A stretch of DNA of 64,000 nt from CAVUCE01 sp963739985 (GTDB lineage Bacteria > Bacteroidota > Ignavibacteria > Ignavibacteriales > Ignavibacteriaceae): NCBI GenBank assembly GCA_963739985.1, contig CAVUCE010000005.1:186001-250000 (forward strand). The letters are read 5' to 3'. The notes under the pieces were generated by a model that saw only the letters and a program-made list of their open reading frames with translations, searched no databases and was not told the origin of the DNA. Positions 17,872 to 26,087 of this stretch are shown piece after piece; positions within the stretch are counted from its first letter, which is position 1, and the number at the start of each line of letters is the position of its first letter. The position numbers and the translations under genes are program-made.

Positions 17872-18445
17872 AATTGAAAATTTACATACAACCAAGGACA
17901 ATATACTCTTTATACAAGGCGGAGGTGAAGAAGGCTATATAGCAGATTCAAAGTTAGCTGCATCTTTACAAGATAATTTGGGAGATTCGTACGCGGTTAA
18001 ATATCCTAAACTGCAAATGGATGAAACTTCACCTGATTTCGGATGGCTGAAACAAATTGGGAAAGAAATTTCACTAACGCAGGGACAAATTATTTTGGCT
18101 GGGCATTCATTAGGCGCTTCAATGCTGTTAAAATACCTTTCTGAAAATGACGTCAAAAAAAAGATACTTGGAGTTTTTCTTATCTCAACTCCGTTTTGGA
18201 GCGGTAATGAAGATTGGGTGCAAGGACTTAAACTTCAAGAAGGATTTGCTGATGGGCTCCCGAAAAATATTCCGATTTTTTTATATCACTGTTGCGATGA
18301 TAAAATAATTCCATCTAGTCATCTTTCACTTTACAGACAAATGCTTCCTTCTGCGATATTTCGTGAAATAGTAAGTGGCGGCCATCAGTTTAATAATGAT
18401 CTGACTATAGTAGCAAAGGATATCAAATCATTAAAAATTTTATGA
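17864..18445 (+). CDS. Alpha/beta hydrolase (RBBP9/YdeN-like)
   Basis: 193 residues with a complete catalytic triad layout: nucleophile Ser in GHSLGAS (about residue 85), Asp in HCCDDKIIP (about 146) and His in SGGHQFN (about 172). The opening ILFIQGGGEEGY supplies the oxyanion region. The size and motifs match small RBBP9/YdeN serine hydrolases. The start is TTG 17864 inside the DinB end, with AAAGG about 9 bases upstream. Its stop overlaps the following VOC ATG (ATGA), so DinB, hydrolase and VOC form a coupled trio. The substrate is unknown. Confidence 0.8.
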   Translation: MNKIENLHTTKDNILFIQGGGEEGYIADSKLAASLQDNLGDSYAVKYPKLQMDETSPDFGWLKQIGKEISLTQGQIILAGHSLGASMLLKYLSENDVKKKILGVFLISTPFWSGNEDWVQGLKLQEGFADGLPKNIPIFLYHCCDDKIIPSSHLSLYRQMLPSAIFREIVSGGHQFNNDLTIVAKDIKSLKIL

Positions 18446-18665
18446 AAAAACTTTTTGTGTATTTTGAAATAATAGGAAAAGATGCAGATGCAACTAGAGA
18501 TTATTATGTAAAACTGTTTGGACGGGATACAAATATTGTACTTTCTGTTGCAACCGAAATATTCGGCGAAGGTAATTATGCATTTATAAATAACATAACA
18601 ACTGATGACGGGACAGGTGTACCGATCCCGAAGGAAATCTTATAATTGTAGCGAGTCCGGCATAA
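18442..18665 (+). pseudogene. VOC protein with its middle deleted
   Basis: The first 59 or so codons (MKKLFVYFEIIGKDADATRDYY, to TTDDGTG) are a normal glyoxalase-fold N-terminus. A different frame then picks up DPEGNLIIVASPA and a TAA at 18663-18665, the usual C-terminus of the same family. About 60 residues are missing and the two ends are out of frame, so the translated product stops at 18645. The start codon still overlaps the hydrolase stop. This is a remnant with both ends kept. Confidence 0.75.
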
Positions 18666-18719
18666 TCATCATGCTAGCTTAAGAAAGAATATGCAAACCA
18701 TTTATTAAGGGAAAATACA

Positions 18720-18913
18720 ATGAGAAAAAAAATAGTTTTATCATTTCTCACAAATCGTTCCCAGTTACTCTCGGTACGGGCACGCGTTTGTTTGGGGAAG
18801 GTACCGTACCTGCGGCCTTTACATTAACGGATAGTTTGGTTGCTCCTAACGGCGTCATCTTCGCAAATTACAAGCGGGCGGGACAAGTCAAGACAGGTAC
18901 TGTTGGAGCCTAA
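18720..18913 (+). pseudogene. DHFR/RibD-like reductase with its middle deleted
   Basis: An ATG at 18720 starts MRKKIVLSFLTN, a typical opening of this family. From 18758 another frame reads FPVTLGTGTRLFGEGTVPAA and then GVIFANYKRAG to TAA 18911-18913, the typical C-terminus. More than 100 central residues are missing and the junction is out of frame. The C-terminal part is visibly more GC-rich than its surroundings, suggesting a transferred gene. The following 221 bp (18914-19134) hold no gene I can support. Confidence 0.75.
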
Positions 18914-19134
18914 GACCGCTAAATAGTTAATAAATATACAAGTAATTACTTAGTTTTAAGCCAAGTATCAGCTTAAGTATAATCAGATAATTTAAGTTTC
19001 GGAACAATATCGAAATAGATTAATTCAGCAGAGATGCGGAAAAATATAATAAAGAAATAAACGATAGGGCTTCTAAGGCCAATTTTGAAGAAGCTTTTTA
19101 AGGAATAAATTATCATAGGAGGTTAAATAAAATT

Positions 19135-19575
19135 ATGGCATTTATTAATCCACACATTAACTTTAACGGAAATGCCGAAGAAGCATTCAATTTTTACAAA
19201 TCGGTATTTGGCGGAGAGTTCGCAAAAGTTATCCGTTTCAAAGACATTGCAGGCCCCGAACTCCCTATAGAAAAAAAAGAAGAAAATAAAATCATGCACA
19301 TTGCTTTGTCCATAAATAAAAATAATAATTTGATGGCAAATGATGTTCCGGAAAGCATGGGACGAACAAATGAAAATGAGAACAGGTCTAAGATATTTAT
19401 CAGTACAGAAAGTCGTGAAGAAGCCGACAAATTATTTAGCGGACTTTCAGCAGGCGGAAATATTGAATCTCCAATTGGTGACAGTCCTTGGGGTTCATAT
19501 TTTGGAATGTTTAGAGATAAATACGGTATTGAATGGATTGTGGAATTTGACCCAAATTATAACGGGCAAATGTAA
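19135..19575 (+). CDS. VOC family protein (PhnB-like)
   Basis: 146 residues with the PhnB-like opening INPHINFNGNAEEAFNFYKSVFGGEF and the closing DSPWGSYFGMFRDKYGIEWI. The fold is two beta-alpha-beta-beta-beta modules. Members of this group are often annotated as glyoxalase-like or 3-demethylubiquinone methyltransferase-like without proof of activity. Excellent ribosome site (TAGGAGGTTAAA). It is a paralogue of 19792-20205 and of the tandem VOC at 15819. Confidence 0.85.
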   Translation: MAFINPHINFNGNAEEAFNFYKSVFGGEFAKVIRFKDIAGPELPIEKKEENKIMHIALSINKNNNLMANDVPESMGRTNENENRSKIFISTESREEADKLFSGLSAGGNIESPIGDSPWGSYFGMFRDKYGIEWIVEFDPNYNGQM

Positions 19576-19791
19576 ATTATAAAAAACACCGAACGCCTAA
19601 CATAAGGTTGATAAAAACCTGACTGACGAAAGTAATAGAACCTTTGTACTCCAATCATCATTAGTGCATAATTTCTGCTGACGGTTTTCAAATGTCCTGC
19701 CTTCGCCAGGCGTAGATTGTTTGCAGATAGAAAATAAAATAAATTGTAAAAAGCAATTTAACAATGAGACAATTGAAAGGAACCTTCAAAA

Positions 19792-20205
19792 TTGAAACTC
19801 GATATTTATGTCAACTACAAAGGAAACTGCAGAGAGGCCTTTAAATTTTATGAGAATCATCTCGGCGGCAAAATTATAATGATGTCAACTTTCAAAGATA
19901 TGCCGGATTCATCAAATATTACGGAAGAACGGAAAAATGATATTCTTCATGCGAGAATAGAAATCGGAGACTCGGTATTGATGGGCGCTGACATTCCTCA
20001 CGCCGAACCTATGCGAAGCGCATACTTGAGCCTTAGCGTCAACAATGATGAGGAAGCCGAAAGAATTTATGCTCTGCTTTCCGAAGGCGGTGAAATATTC
20101 ATGAAGATGGAAAAAACTTTCTACGCATCTAAGTTTGCAATGCTTCGCGATAAGTTCGGTACTAACTGGATGCTTCTGAATGAGAACCAACCGGCTGAGA
20201 ATTAA
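19792..20205 (+). CDS. VOC family protein (PhnB-like), TTG start
   Basis: 137 residues: DIYVNYKGNCREAFKFYENHLGG at the start, GADIPHAEP in the middle, and MLRDKFGTNWMLLNE at the end, all characteristic of PhnB-like VOC proteins. Start is TTG 19792, with GAAAGG about 10 bases upstream; no ATG fits the family N-terminus. The 216-bp gap before it includes one isolated GCCTAAC heptamer, discussed under rejected items. Confidence 0.8.
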   Translation: MKLDIYVNYKGNCREAFKFYENHLGGKIIMMSTFKDMPDSSNITEERKNDILHARIEIGDSVLMGADIPHAEPMRSAYLSLSVNNDEEAERIYALLSEGGEIFMKMEKTFYASKFAMLRDKFGTNWMLLNENQPAEN

Positions 20206-20335
20206 ATAAAAACCGGCGTATTCTTGATCTTACATAATTAAATAATTCATTATTCATGTAATCTTATTCTTAATCCTAATAGTGAAAAAGGTAGAGCTAG
20301 AGCAAGATTAGAAATTAATTTGGAAGGAGGAACTA

Positions 20336-20926
20336 ATGAGAAAGATTATTGTAGCTGAATTTATTACACTTGACGGAGTCATCCAGGCACCGGGCGGAAA
20401 GGAAGAAGATACCGACGGCGGTTTTGAACACGGCGGCTGGACCTGGCCATACTGGCATGATGATATCGGCAAGCATTTTTTTCAGATGATGGAAAATGCA
20501 GATGCGCTGCTGCTGGGACGCAAAACCTGGCAAATTCATGGTGGCGCCTTCGAACCGATGCCGGATAGTGATCCGTTCGGAGCTGCAATGAATGCAGTAC
20601 ACAAGTACGTCGTTTCCACCACACTTAAATCAACCAATTCCTGGCGCAACTCTACACTTATTAGCAGTAACGTTGTGGAAGAAGTGCGTAGAATAAAACA
20701 AGAGCAGGGAAAAGATATTCTTATTGACGGCAGCAGTGTACTTGTTCATACGCTGGCAGAAAACAATTTAGTGGATGAATATGCATTACATGTCTATCCT
20801 CTAGTACTCGGAAGCGGCAAGCGATTGTTCCCTGATGGTAAGTACGTCAAGATGAAACTTATAGAATCCCAGGCTCTGCCGACGGGAGTAATTTTTCAGC
20901 GATACCTGCCGGAACATAACCCATAA
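20336..20926 (+). CDS. Dihydrofolate reductase-like (RibD C-terminal) protein
   Basis: 196 residues of the RibD-C/DHFR-like fold: IIVAEFITLDGVIQAPGG, LLLGRKTW, VVSTTLKS, the cofactor loop KDILIDGSSVLVHTL, and LVLGSGKRLFPDG. The family is thought to be NADPH-dependent reductases of unknown substrate. It is preceded by GGAAGGAGGAACTA. Codons here are clearly richer in G and C than in flanking genes, consistent with transfer. It is followed within 14 bp by a DUF1569 gene, probably co-transcribed. Confidence 0.88.
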   Translation: MRKIIVAEFITLDGVIQAPGGKEEDTDGGFEHGGWTWPYWHDDIGKHFFQMMENADALLLGRKTWQIHGGAFEPMPDSDPFGAAMNAVHKYVVSTTLKSTNSWRNSTLISSNVVEEVRRIKQEQGKDILIDGSSVLVHTLAENNLVDEYALHVYPLVLGSGKRLFPDGKYVKMKLIESQALPTGVIFQRYLPEHNP

Positions 20927-20939
20927 ACCAGGTAAAAAA

Positions 20940-21386
20940 ATGAAATCTGTTTTTAATGAAAAGGTAAGATCTGAGCTCATCCACAGGATTACAGAACTAA
21001 ATAAGGATTCGAAACCCAATTGGGGTAAGATGGAAGTCGGGCAAATGATAAAACATTGTGTTTTATGGAACGAAATGGCGATAGGAAGAATTACTTCAAA
21101 ACGAACATTCTCCGGATTTATTTTCGGGAAGCTGGCATTAAGAAAACTTATAAAAGACGAAAAACCGGTGCCTAAAAACATGCCTACGATACCGTTCTTA
21201 ATTATAAAAGATCATGAAGGGGATATAGAATCCGACAAAAAAAAATGGATTGCTCAAATGAATGAATACGGGCAGCTTGACGACTATAAAATAATTCATC
21301 CTTTTTTCGGCGAAATGAATAAAGATCAAATCGGTGCTTTAGTTTATAAACATACCGATCATCATTTAAGACAATTCAATGTTTGA
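20940..21386 (+). CDS. DUF1569 (DinB-like) protein
   Basis: 148 residues beginning with a helical segment, then PNWGKMEVGQMIKHCVLWNEMA, the first family histidine motif, and ending HPFFGEMNKDQIGALVYKHTDHHLRQF with the second. This matches DUF1569, a relative of DinB four-helix bundles that binds metal through these histidines. The function is unknown. It sits 13 bp after the reductase gene and 33 bp before a second one. Confidence 0.8.
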   Translation: MKSVFNEKVRSELIHRITELNKDSKPNWGKMEVGQMIKHCVLWNEMAIGRITSKRTFSGFIFGKLALRKLIKDEKPVPKNMPTIPFLIIKDHEGDIESDKKKWIAQMNEYGQLDDYKIIHPFFGEMNKDQIGALVYKHTDHHLRQFNV

Positions 21387-21419
21387 ATTTCCGTAATTAA
21401 AAGTCGAAGGAGATCAAAA

Positions 21420-22064
21420 ATGCAAAAATTACGCGTAGCAAGTTTTACTATATCAGTGGATGGATTTGGGGCAGGACCGAATCAAAACATGGAGAATCCT
21501 TTGGGGGTCGGCGGTGGAGAGCTTCACCAATGGTTTTTCCCCACAAAAATTTTTCAACAGAACGTATTAGGAAAGAGTGATGGTACATCAGGAGTTGATA
21601 ATGAATTTGCCGAAAAAAGCTTTAAAAATATTGGCTCTTGGATTTTGGGTCGAAATATGTTTAGTCCATATCGCGGTTTACCGAATGTTAATTGGAAAGG
21701 ATGGTGGGGAGAAAACCCGCCATATCATGTTCCTGTCTATATCATAACAAATCATAAGCGCGAATCAATTGAGATGGAAGGCGGCACCATATTTCACTTT
21801 GTAACGGATGGGATTAATGCGGCTCTTGAAAAAGCATTTGATTCCGCAAATGGCAAAGATGTAAGACTTGGCGGCGGTGTTTACACCATTCAACAATATT
21901 TAAGAGCGAAATTAATTGATGAAATGCATATAGCAATATCGCCTACAATTTTAGGCTCCGGAGAACGGCTCTTCGAAAATATCGATTTAATCGGGCTCGG
22001 ATATAAGTGCGTTGAAAATACTCAAACCGAAAAAGCCATGCATATTATTATAGCGAAAGATTAA
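21420..22064 (+). CDS. Dihydrofolate reductase-like (RibD C-terminal) protein
   Basis: 214 residues, a longer member of the same fold: VASFTISVDGFGAGPNQN, SWILGRNMF, the cofactor segment GKDVRLGGGVYTIQQYL, and PTILGSGERLFENID. The family reductase motifs are all in place. Ribosome site CGAAGGAGATCAAAA. Its sequence is only distantly related to the reductases at 20336 and 22579, so the three are not recent copies. Confidence 0.87.
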   Translation: MQKLRVASFTISVDGFGAGPNQNMENPLGVGGGELHQWFFPTKIFQQNVLGKSDGTSGVDNEFAEKSFKNIGSWILGRNMFSPYRGLPNVNWKGWWGENPPYHVPVYIITNHKRESIEMEGGTIFHFVTDGINAALEKAFDSANGKDVRLGGGVYTIQQYLRAKLIDEMHIAISPTILGSGERLFENIDLIGLGYKCVENTQTEKAMHIIIAKD

Positions 22065-22104
22065 AATAATATTTAAACAATGTTAAATAATAAGGAGTAA
22101 AATC

Positions 22105-22512
22105 ATGACAAAAATGAATCCTGTTGTACATTTTGAAATGCCGGCAGAAGATAGAAATAGAATGAGAAATTTTTACGAAGATGTATTCGGATGGAAAACG
22201 GAACAACTAGGGCCGGAAATGGGAAATTATGTAGTTGTTTCAACTTCAGAATCGGATGAAAAAGCTATGCGCCCAAAAGAACCCGGAATGATAAATGGCG
22301 GCTTCTATCAAAAAACAGATGATCCTGTTTCCAATCATCCTTCGGTAGTGATCGCTGTTGAAGATATAAATAAAGCGATTGAAAAAGTGAAAAACGCGGG
22401 CGGTAAGGTTTTAAACGAACCGATGGAAATTCCCGGTGTAGGTTTATACTCGTCGTTTATAGATACGGAAGGAAATCGTTCAAGTATGCTACAACCATCC
22501 ACAAATATGTAA
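22105..22512 (+). CDS. VOC family (glyoxalase-like) protein
   Basis: 135 residues: NPVVHFEMPAEDRNRMRNFYEDVFGW at the start and GLYSSFIDTEGNRSSMLQP at the end, with the central helix KAIEKVKNAGGKV. These are standard landmarks of single-module-pair VOC proteins, which include metalloenzymes and antibiotic-binding proteins. Possible metal ligands are the early His in VVHFE and the late Glu in DTEGN, but activity is not predictable. Ribosome site TAAGGAGTAAAATC. Confidence 0.87.
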   Translation: MTKMNPVVHFEMPAEDRNRMRNFYEDVFGWKTEQLGPEMGNYVVVSTSESDEKAMRPKEPGMINGGFYQKTDDPVSNHPSVVIAVEDINKAIEKVKNAGGKVLNEPMEIPGVGLYSSFIDTEGNRSSMLQPSTNM

Positions 22513-22578
22513 GGCAATTGTCTATTCAATTAAAACTGAGTGCTGAATTATGCTTATTTATAATAGAAGAAATGCGAA

Positions 22579-23130
22579 ATGAGAAAAATAATTTTTGCTA
22601 TCAATATAACAGTCGATGGTTATGCAGATCATACATCCGTAATAGCTGATGATGAGCTGCATAAATTTTTTGCGGATTATTTAGCCAATGTAGGTGTGGT
22701 TTTACTCGGACGTAAAACTTATGAGATGATGGCAAGTTACTGGCCACATGCAAGAGAAAATCCCGGAAGCACTAAAAGTGAGATCGAATTTGCGGACAGA
22801 TATAACAATATTGAGAAAGTCGTCTTTTCAAGAACATTAGAGAGTGTATATTGGAACAATACAACTTTAAATAAAGGAAATTTGATTAAAGAAGTAGAAA
22901 AGATGAAAAAGCAGAGCGGTAAAAGTATTTCTGCGGGAAGCCTCAGCATTGCTTCCGCTCTAACGGAAAAGAACTTGATCGATGAATACTGGATACTGGT
23001 TCATCCGGTTGTTTTAGGCCGCGGGAAAAAATTGTTCGAAAATTTATCGAACAAAGTCGTACTTAAATTGATCGGGACTAAAAACCTCGGTTCGGGAGTA
23101 GTCGCTATGCATTATCAAAAAAGTTTATAG
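22579..23130 (+). CDS. Dihydrofolate reductase-like (RibD C-terminal) protein
   Basis: 183 residues with IIFAINITVDGYADHTSV, VVLLGRKTYEMMASYWP, VVFSRTLES, GKSISAGSLSIASAL and HPVVLGRGKKLFENL, the full motif set of RibD-C/DHFR-like reductases. It has only a weak purine-rich ribosome site (AGAAGAAATGCGAA). It is the third intact reductase of this type in the bank and the last before a 335-bp spacer. Confidence 0.87.
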   Translation: MRKIIFAINITVDGYADHTSVIADDELHKFFADYLANVGVVLLGRKTYEMMASYWPHARENPGSTKSEIEFADRYNNIEKVVFSRTLESVYWNNTTLNKGNLIKEVEKMKKQSGKSISAGSLSIASALTEKNLIDEYWILVHPVVLGRGKKLFENLSNKVVLKLIGTKNLGSGVVAMHYQKSL

Positions 23131-23465
23131 AAATGTTCACAGCAAAACATTAAACAAATTTTTTATGGAAAGGATTTTTGACATTGGTTTACCGGCGGTA
23201 TGTATTCCCATAAAATGATATAGTTCATTTTATTTAGTTGAAGAGTAAAATTCATGTTTCAGAGAGTTTTTCAATTTCTTATTGCAATGCCGGTCGCTTT
23301 ATTGCATAAATTCTGACCTAGAGACTACATTTGTATAAATTGAAAAGTAAAAAAATAACTAACATTAATATGAAATCATTATTATAATTCTCTAACATTT
23401 TTGATTATTGAGATAATCAGCTTGCCCGTAGTTACCATATAGAAACGAGGTGAAAGGATAATATT
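23131..23465. other. Noncoding spacer (335 bp)
   Basis: No open frame longer than about 20 codons with family resemblance was found on either strand. The sequence is AT-rich with no inverted repeat that would make a convincing terminator. The last 30 bases contain a purine-rich ribosome site (GAGGTGAAAGG) for the next gene. Confidence 0.5.
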
Positions 23466-24203
23466 ATGAAACTCCGCCTCGGACGTCATATCTATGGATT
23501 GGGAGCAATTGCTTTCGGTATAATAACCCTGGTCTGGCACCGGATTAACTCGTTTGGAAATATTTCACATCCGGAAATTTTGGTATACCTTGCCGGCATC
23601 GTCGAAATCATCGGAGGCTTAACGATACAATGGCGGAGAACGGCGAAGCTGGGAGCACTAATAATAGGAGCTGTCTTTTTAGTTTTTACTCTTTACCTGA
23701 TACCGCCGATTTTTCAAATGCCTCTGGTTTATTTTCCCTGGGGGAATTTTTTTGAGGAATTTTCTATTGTTCTGGGTAGTGTATTTGTTTTTGCATCCGC
23801 CCTTAAAAGTTACCCGGAAAGAGCGGCAAAGATTGAAAGAGTTGCGTACAAATGCTTCGGGATTTGCGTTATTTCTTATTCGCTGTATCAGCTCTTTTAT
23901 CTTAACTATACGGCGGGCTTGGTTCCGAAATGGATTCCGCTCGGGCAAATGTTCTGGGCAGCAGCCACTACAATTGCGTTCGCTCTTGCCGCTTTCGCGA
24001 TTATTTCGGGACGTTCGGCTCTTTTAGCATCAAGACTGCTTACTGTAATGTTCATCGGCTTCTGTCTGCTGGTATGGATACCTTCCTGTATAAAAGCTCC
24101 GCGAGATTTGCAAAACTGGAACAGCAATGCAGTGACTTTTATCGTGGCCGGAACGGCCTGGATAATCACCGACTTTCTGTATCAGTCAAAATCTCCGGCA
24201 TGA
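23466..24203 (+). CDS. Eight-helix membrane protein, DoxX-like repeats
   Basis: 245 residues with eight hydrophobic segments. They fall into two sets of four (about 1-120 and 128-240), which resembles a tandem of DoxX-like units: the LAGIVEIIGGLTIQWRRTAKLGALIIG pattern in the first half matches the DoxX second and third helices. No catalytic motif is visible. It is more GC-rich than the neighbouring VOC genes. I am confident that it is a membrane protein; the DoxX relation is an inference from helix pattern. Confidence 0.65.
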   Translation: MKLRLGRHIYGLGAIAFGIITLVWHRINSFGNISHPEILVYLAGIVEIIGGLTIQWRRTAKLGALIIGAVFLVFTLYLIPPIFQMPLVYFPWGNFFEEFSIVLGSVFVFASALKSYPERAAKIERVAYKCFGICVISYSLYQLFYLNYTAGLVPKWIPLGQMFWAAATTIAFALAAFAIISGRSALLASRLLTVMFIGFCLLVWIPSCIKAPRDLQNWNSNAVTFIVAGTAWIITDFLYQSKSPA

Positions 24204-24304
24204 ATCGCGTTACAATTCCGTGAGAATTTTCGGTAAGAATATAGATAAATTGATATTTGCCGGTGAAGCATCAACTTAACTTATTTATATTTTTATAAAA
24301 TAGG

Positions 24305-24330
24305 ATGTCCAATATCCTGAGTCTCAATCA
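24305..24330 (+). promoter_or_regulatory. Candidate ECF promoter motif, copy 1
   Basis: ATGTCCAAT, ten unconserved bases, then TCAATCA. The same two blocks at the same spacing occur at 26015-26040 upstream of the VOC gene that follows the sigma gene. This copy is about 77 bp before the DGPF/YCII gene. A 16-bp string TTTTTATAAAATAGGA (24290-24305), also shared with 26061-26076, adjoins it. The sigma-factor link is inferred from position. Confidence 0.4.
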
Positions 24331-24406
24331 ATATTGGGATGTAATATAATCACTTAACAACAACAAGATATTTATTATATTTAACCAAATTTCACGGAAA
24401 ACAGAA

Positions 24407-24742
24407 ATGAAAGAATTTATTTTATTATTTAGACAGCCGAGCTTTGATTACAGCAGTGTCTCACCGAATGAAATGCAAGCGCTTGCGAAAAGATGGAAAG
24501 ACTGGTGGAAGAATATTGAAAGCCAGGGCAAATTAGTCAGCAGAGGACCGCGACTTGCGAATGAAGGAAAGGTTCTTAAATCAAGCGGTGTTATTACGGA
24601 CGGACCTTTTGTAGAAATCAGAGAAATCTTAGGAAGCTTTATTACCGTAAGAGCCGAAAATCTTGAGGATGCGGTAACATTGGCGCACGGATGCCCTGCG
24701 CTGGATCAGGACGGAAGTGTTGAGATCAGACCCGCGTATTAA
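24407..24742 (+). CDS. DGPF/YCII-related protein
   Basis: 111 residues of the YCII-like ferredoxin fold: ILLFRQPSFDYSSVSPNEMQ, a KDWWKNIESQGKLV helix, the diagnostic VITDGPFVE (DGPF) motif at about residues 65-73, and VRAENLEDAVTLAHGCP. DGPF proteins are the usual genomic partners of ECF42-group sigma factors; their biochemical role is unproven. It lies 29 bp before the sigma gene and is almost certainly co-transcribed with it. Confidence 0.9.
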   Translation: MKEFILLFRQPSFDYSSVSPNEMQALAKRWKDWWKNIESQGKLVSRGPRLANEGKVLKSSGVITDGPFVEIREILGSFITVRAENLEDAVTLAHGCPALDQDGSVEIRPAY

Positions 24743-24771
24743 TAAGCGTAAATAAATGACGGCTTGGATCA

Positions 24772-26004
24772 ATGGAAAATGAAAATGAATTTTTGAAGCA
24801 TTTATTCCAGAAGGAATTTTCTAAAATGGTTGCCGTAATCAGTAAGCTGTACGGTTTACGGCACATCGAGATAGCCGAAGATATTGTAAGCGAAACCTTT
24901 TACGTTGCGGCGGAAACTTGGGGAATGAAAGGCATTCCTGAAAATCCTACGGCATGGCTTTATACGGTAGCAAAAAATAAAACACTTTATCATTTCAGAA
25001 GAAATAAAATTTATGAAGAGAAAATAATTCCTAAGTTAATTTCAGAGCGGGAAGGAAATCATGAGAAAGAAGAACTGGATTTTTCACTGCAGAACATTAA
25101 AGACAGCCGGCTTCAAATGATGTTTGCCGTTTGCAATCCTATTATTGCCAGTGAAGCTCAGATAGGATTGGCCTTGCGAATTCTCTGCGGTTTCGGCATT
25201 GATGAAATTGCAGAGGCTTTTTTATCGAATAAGGAAACTATCAACAAGAGATTATTCAGGGCCAAAGAAAAATTAAGAAATGAAAATGTAAGGATGGAAA
25301 TTCCTCCGGAAAATGAAATTTCTAAACGTCTTGATAATGTCTTAAGAATTATTTATCTGCTCTTTAACGAGGGATATTACTCCAGAACGCATAATACTAT
25401 TCTACAAAAAGATTTTTGTCTGGAAGCCTTACGCCTTGGTCTTCTTCTCACGGAATATGAAAGGACTAATCTTCCGAAAACAAACGCATTAATTGCACTA
25501 ATGTGCTTTCATGCATCAAGGTTCGACGCACGACAAAAAGACGACGAATTTATGATTCTATATAATGAGCAGGATAGAGAATTGTGGGATAAGGATTTGA
25601 TAAATCAGGGTATCCGATTTTTAGATCTCTCTGCTCAGGGAACCGAATTAAGTGCCTATCATTTGGAAGCAAGAATAGCTTACTGGCATTGTATAAAAGA
25701 TGACACAAAGGAGAAATGGGAAGAAATTCTGCAATTGTACGATCAGCTTTTGGAATTTAACTATTCACCAAGTGTTCTACTAAACAGAATATTTGCTCTT
25801 TTTAAAGTTAAGGGCCGGAAGATTGCTTTGGCTGAAGCAGAAGAATTAAAATACGAGAATAATCATTTTTATTATCTGCTGCTTGGCAGGCTTTATAAAA
25901 ACATTGACAATGAAAAAGCGAAATTGAATTATCAAAGAGCTTATGAGTTAGCTAAAACTCAAACGGAGAAAATAAATATTCAAGAAAAAATTAATAACCT
26001 ATGA
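24772..26004 (+). CDS. ECF42-type RNA polymerase sigma factor with long C-terminal extension
   Basis: 410 residues. Sigma region 2 (about 10-80) contains AEDIVSETFYVAAETWG and NPTAWLYTVAKN; region 4 (about 110-175) contains SEAQIGLALRILCGFGIDEIAEAFL and NKRLFRAKEKLR. A roughly 220-residue helical extension follows, with FNEGYYSR, LNRIFALFKVKG and a TPR-like end (YYLLLGRLYKNIDNEKAKLNYQRAYELA). This architecture with a DGPF neighbour defines the ECF42 group, which has no classical anti-sigma factor; the extension is thought to control activity. It would direct RNA polymerase to specific promoters, possibly including the motif at 24305 and 26015. Confidence 0.92.
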   Translation: MENENEFLKHLFQKEFSKMVAVISKLYGLRHIEIAEDIVSETFYVAAETWGMKGIPENPTAWLYTVAKNKTLYHFRRNKIYEEKIIPKLISEREGNHEKEELDFSLQNIKDSRLQMMFAVCNPIIASEAQIGLALRILCGFGIDEIAEAFLSNKETINKRLFRAKEKLRNENVRMEIPPENEISKRLDNVLRIIYLLFNEGYYSRTHNTILQKDFCLEALRLGLLLTEYERTNLPKTNALIALMCFHASRFDARQKDDEFMILYNEQDRELWDKDLINQGIRFLDLSAQGTELSAYHLEARIAYWHCIKDDTKEKWEEILQLYDQLLEFNYSPSVLLNRIFALFKVKGRKIALAEAEELKYENNHFYYLLLGRLYKNIDNEKAKLNYQRAYELAKTQTEKINIQEKINNL

Positions 26005-26014
26005 ATTGAATTAA

Positions 26015-26040
26015 ATGTCCAATTCCTCCAATTTCAATCA
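26015..26040 (+). promoter_or_regulatory. Candidate ECF promoter motif, copy 2
   Basis: ATGTCCAAT, ten bases, TCAATCA, matching 24305-24330 in both blocks and spacing while the spacer differs. It lies 10 bp after the sigma gene stop and 47 bp before the VOC start, so it could drive that gene separately. Confidence 0.4.
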
Positions 26041-26087
26041 TTGTATGAGAGTAATTCAAATTTTTATAAAATAGGAAGGAATTAAAA

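Noticed and set aside
19024..19101. 25-codon open frame (AEKYNKEINDRASKANFEEAF-like end) before the VOC gene
   Set aside because: It looks like a protein C-terminus but has no start and no family I can name. It may be another gene scrap; too short to call.
19595..19601. GCCTAAC heptamer, like one end of an integron attC site
   Set aside because: No GTTRRRY partner follows within 150 bp, no other spacer in the enzyme bank has the heptamer, and there is no integrase, so a cassette array is not supported.
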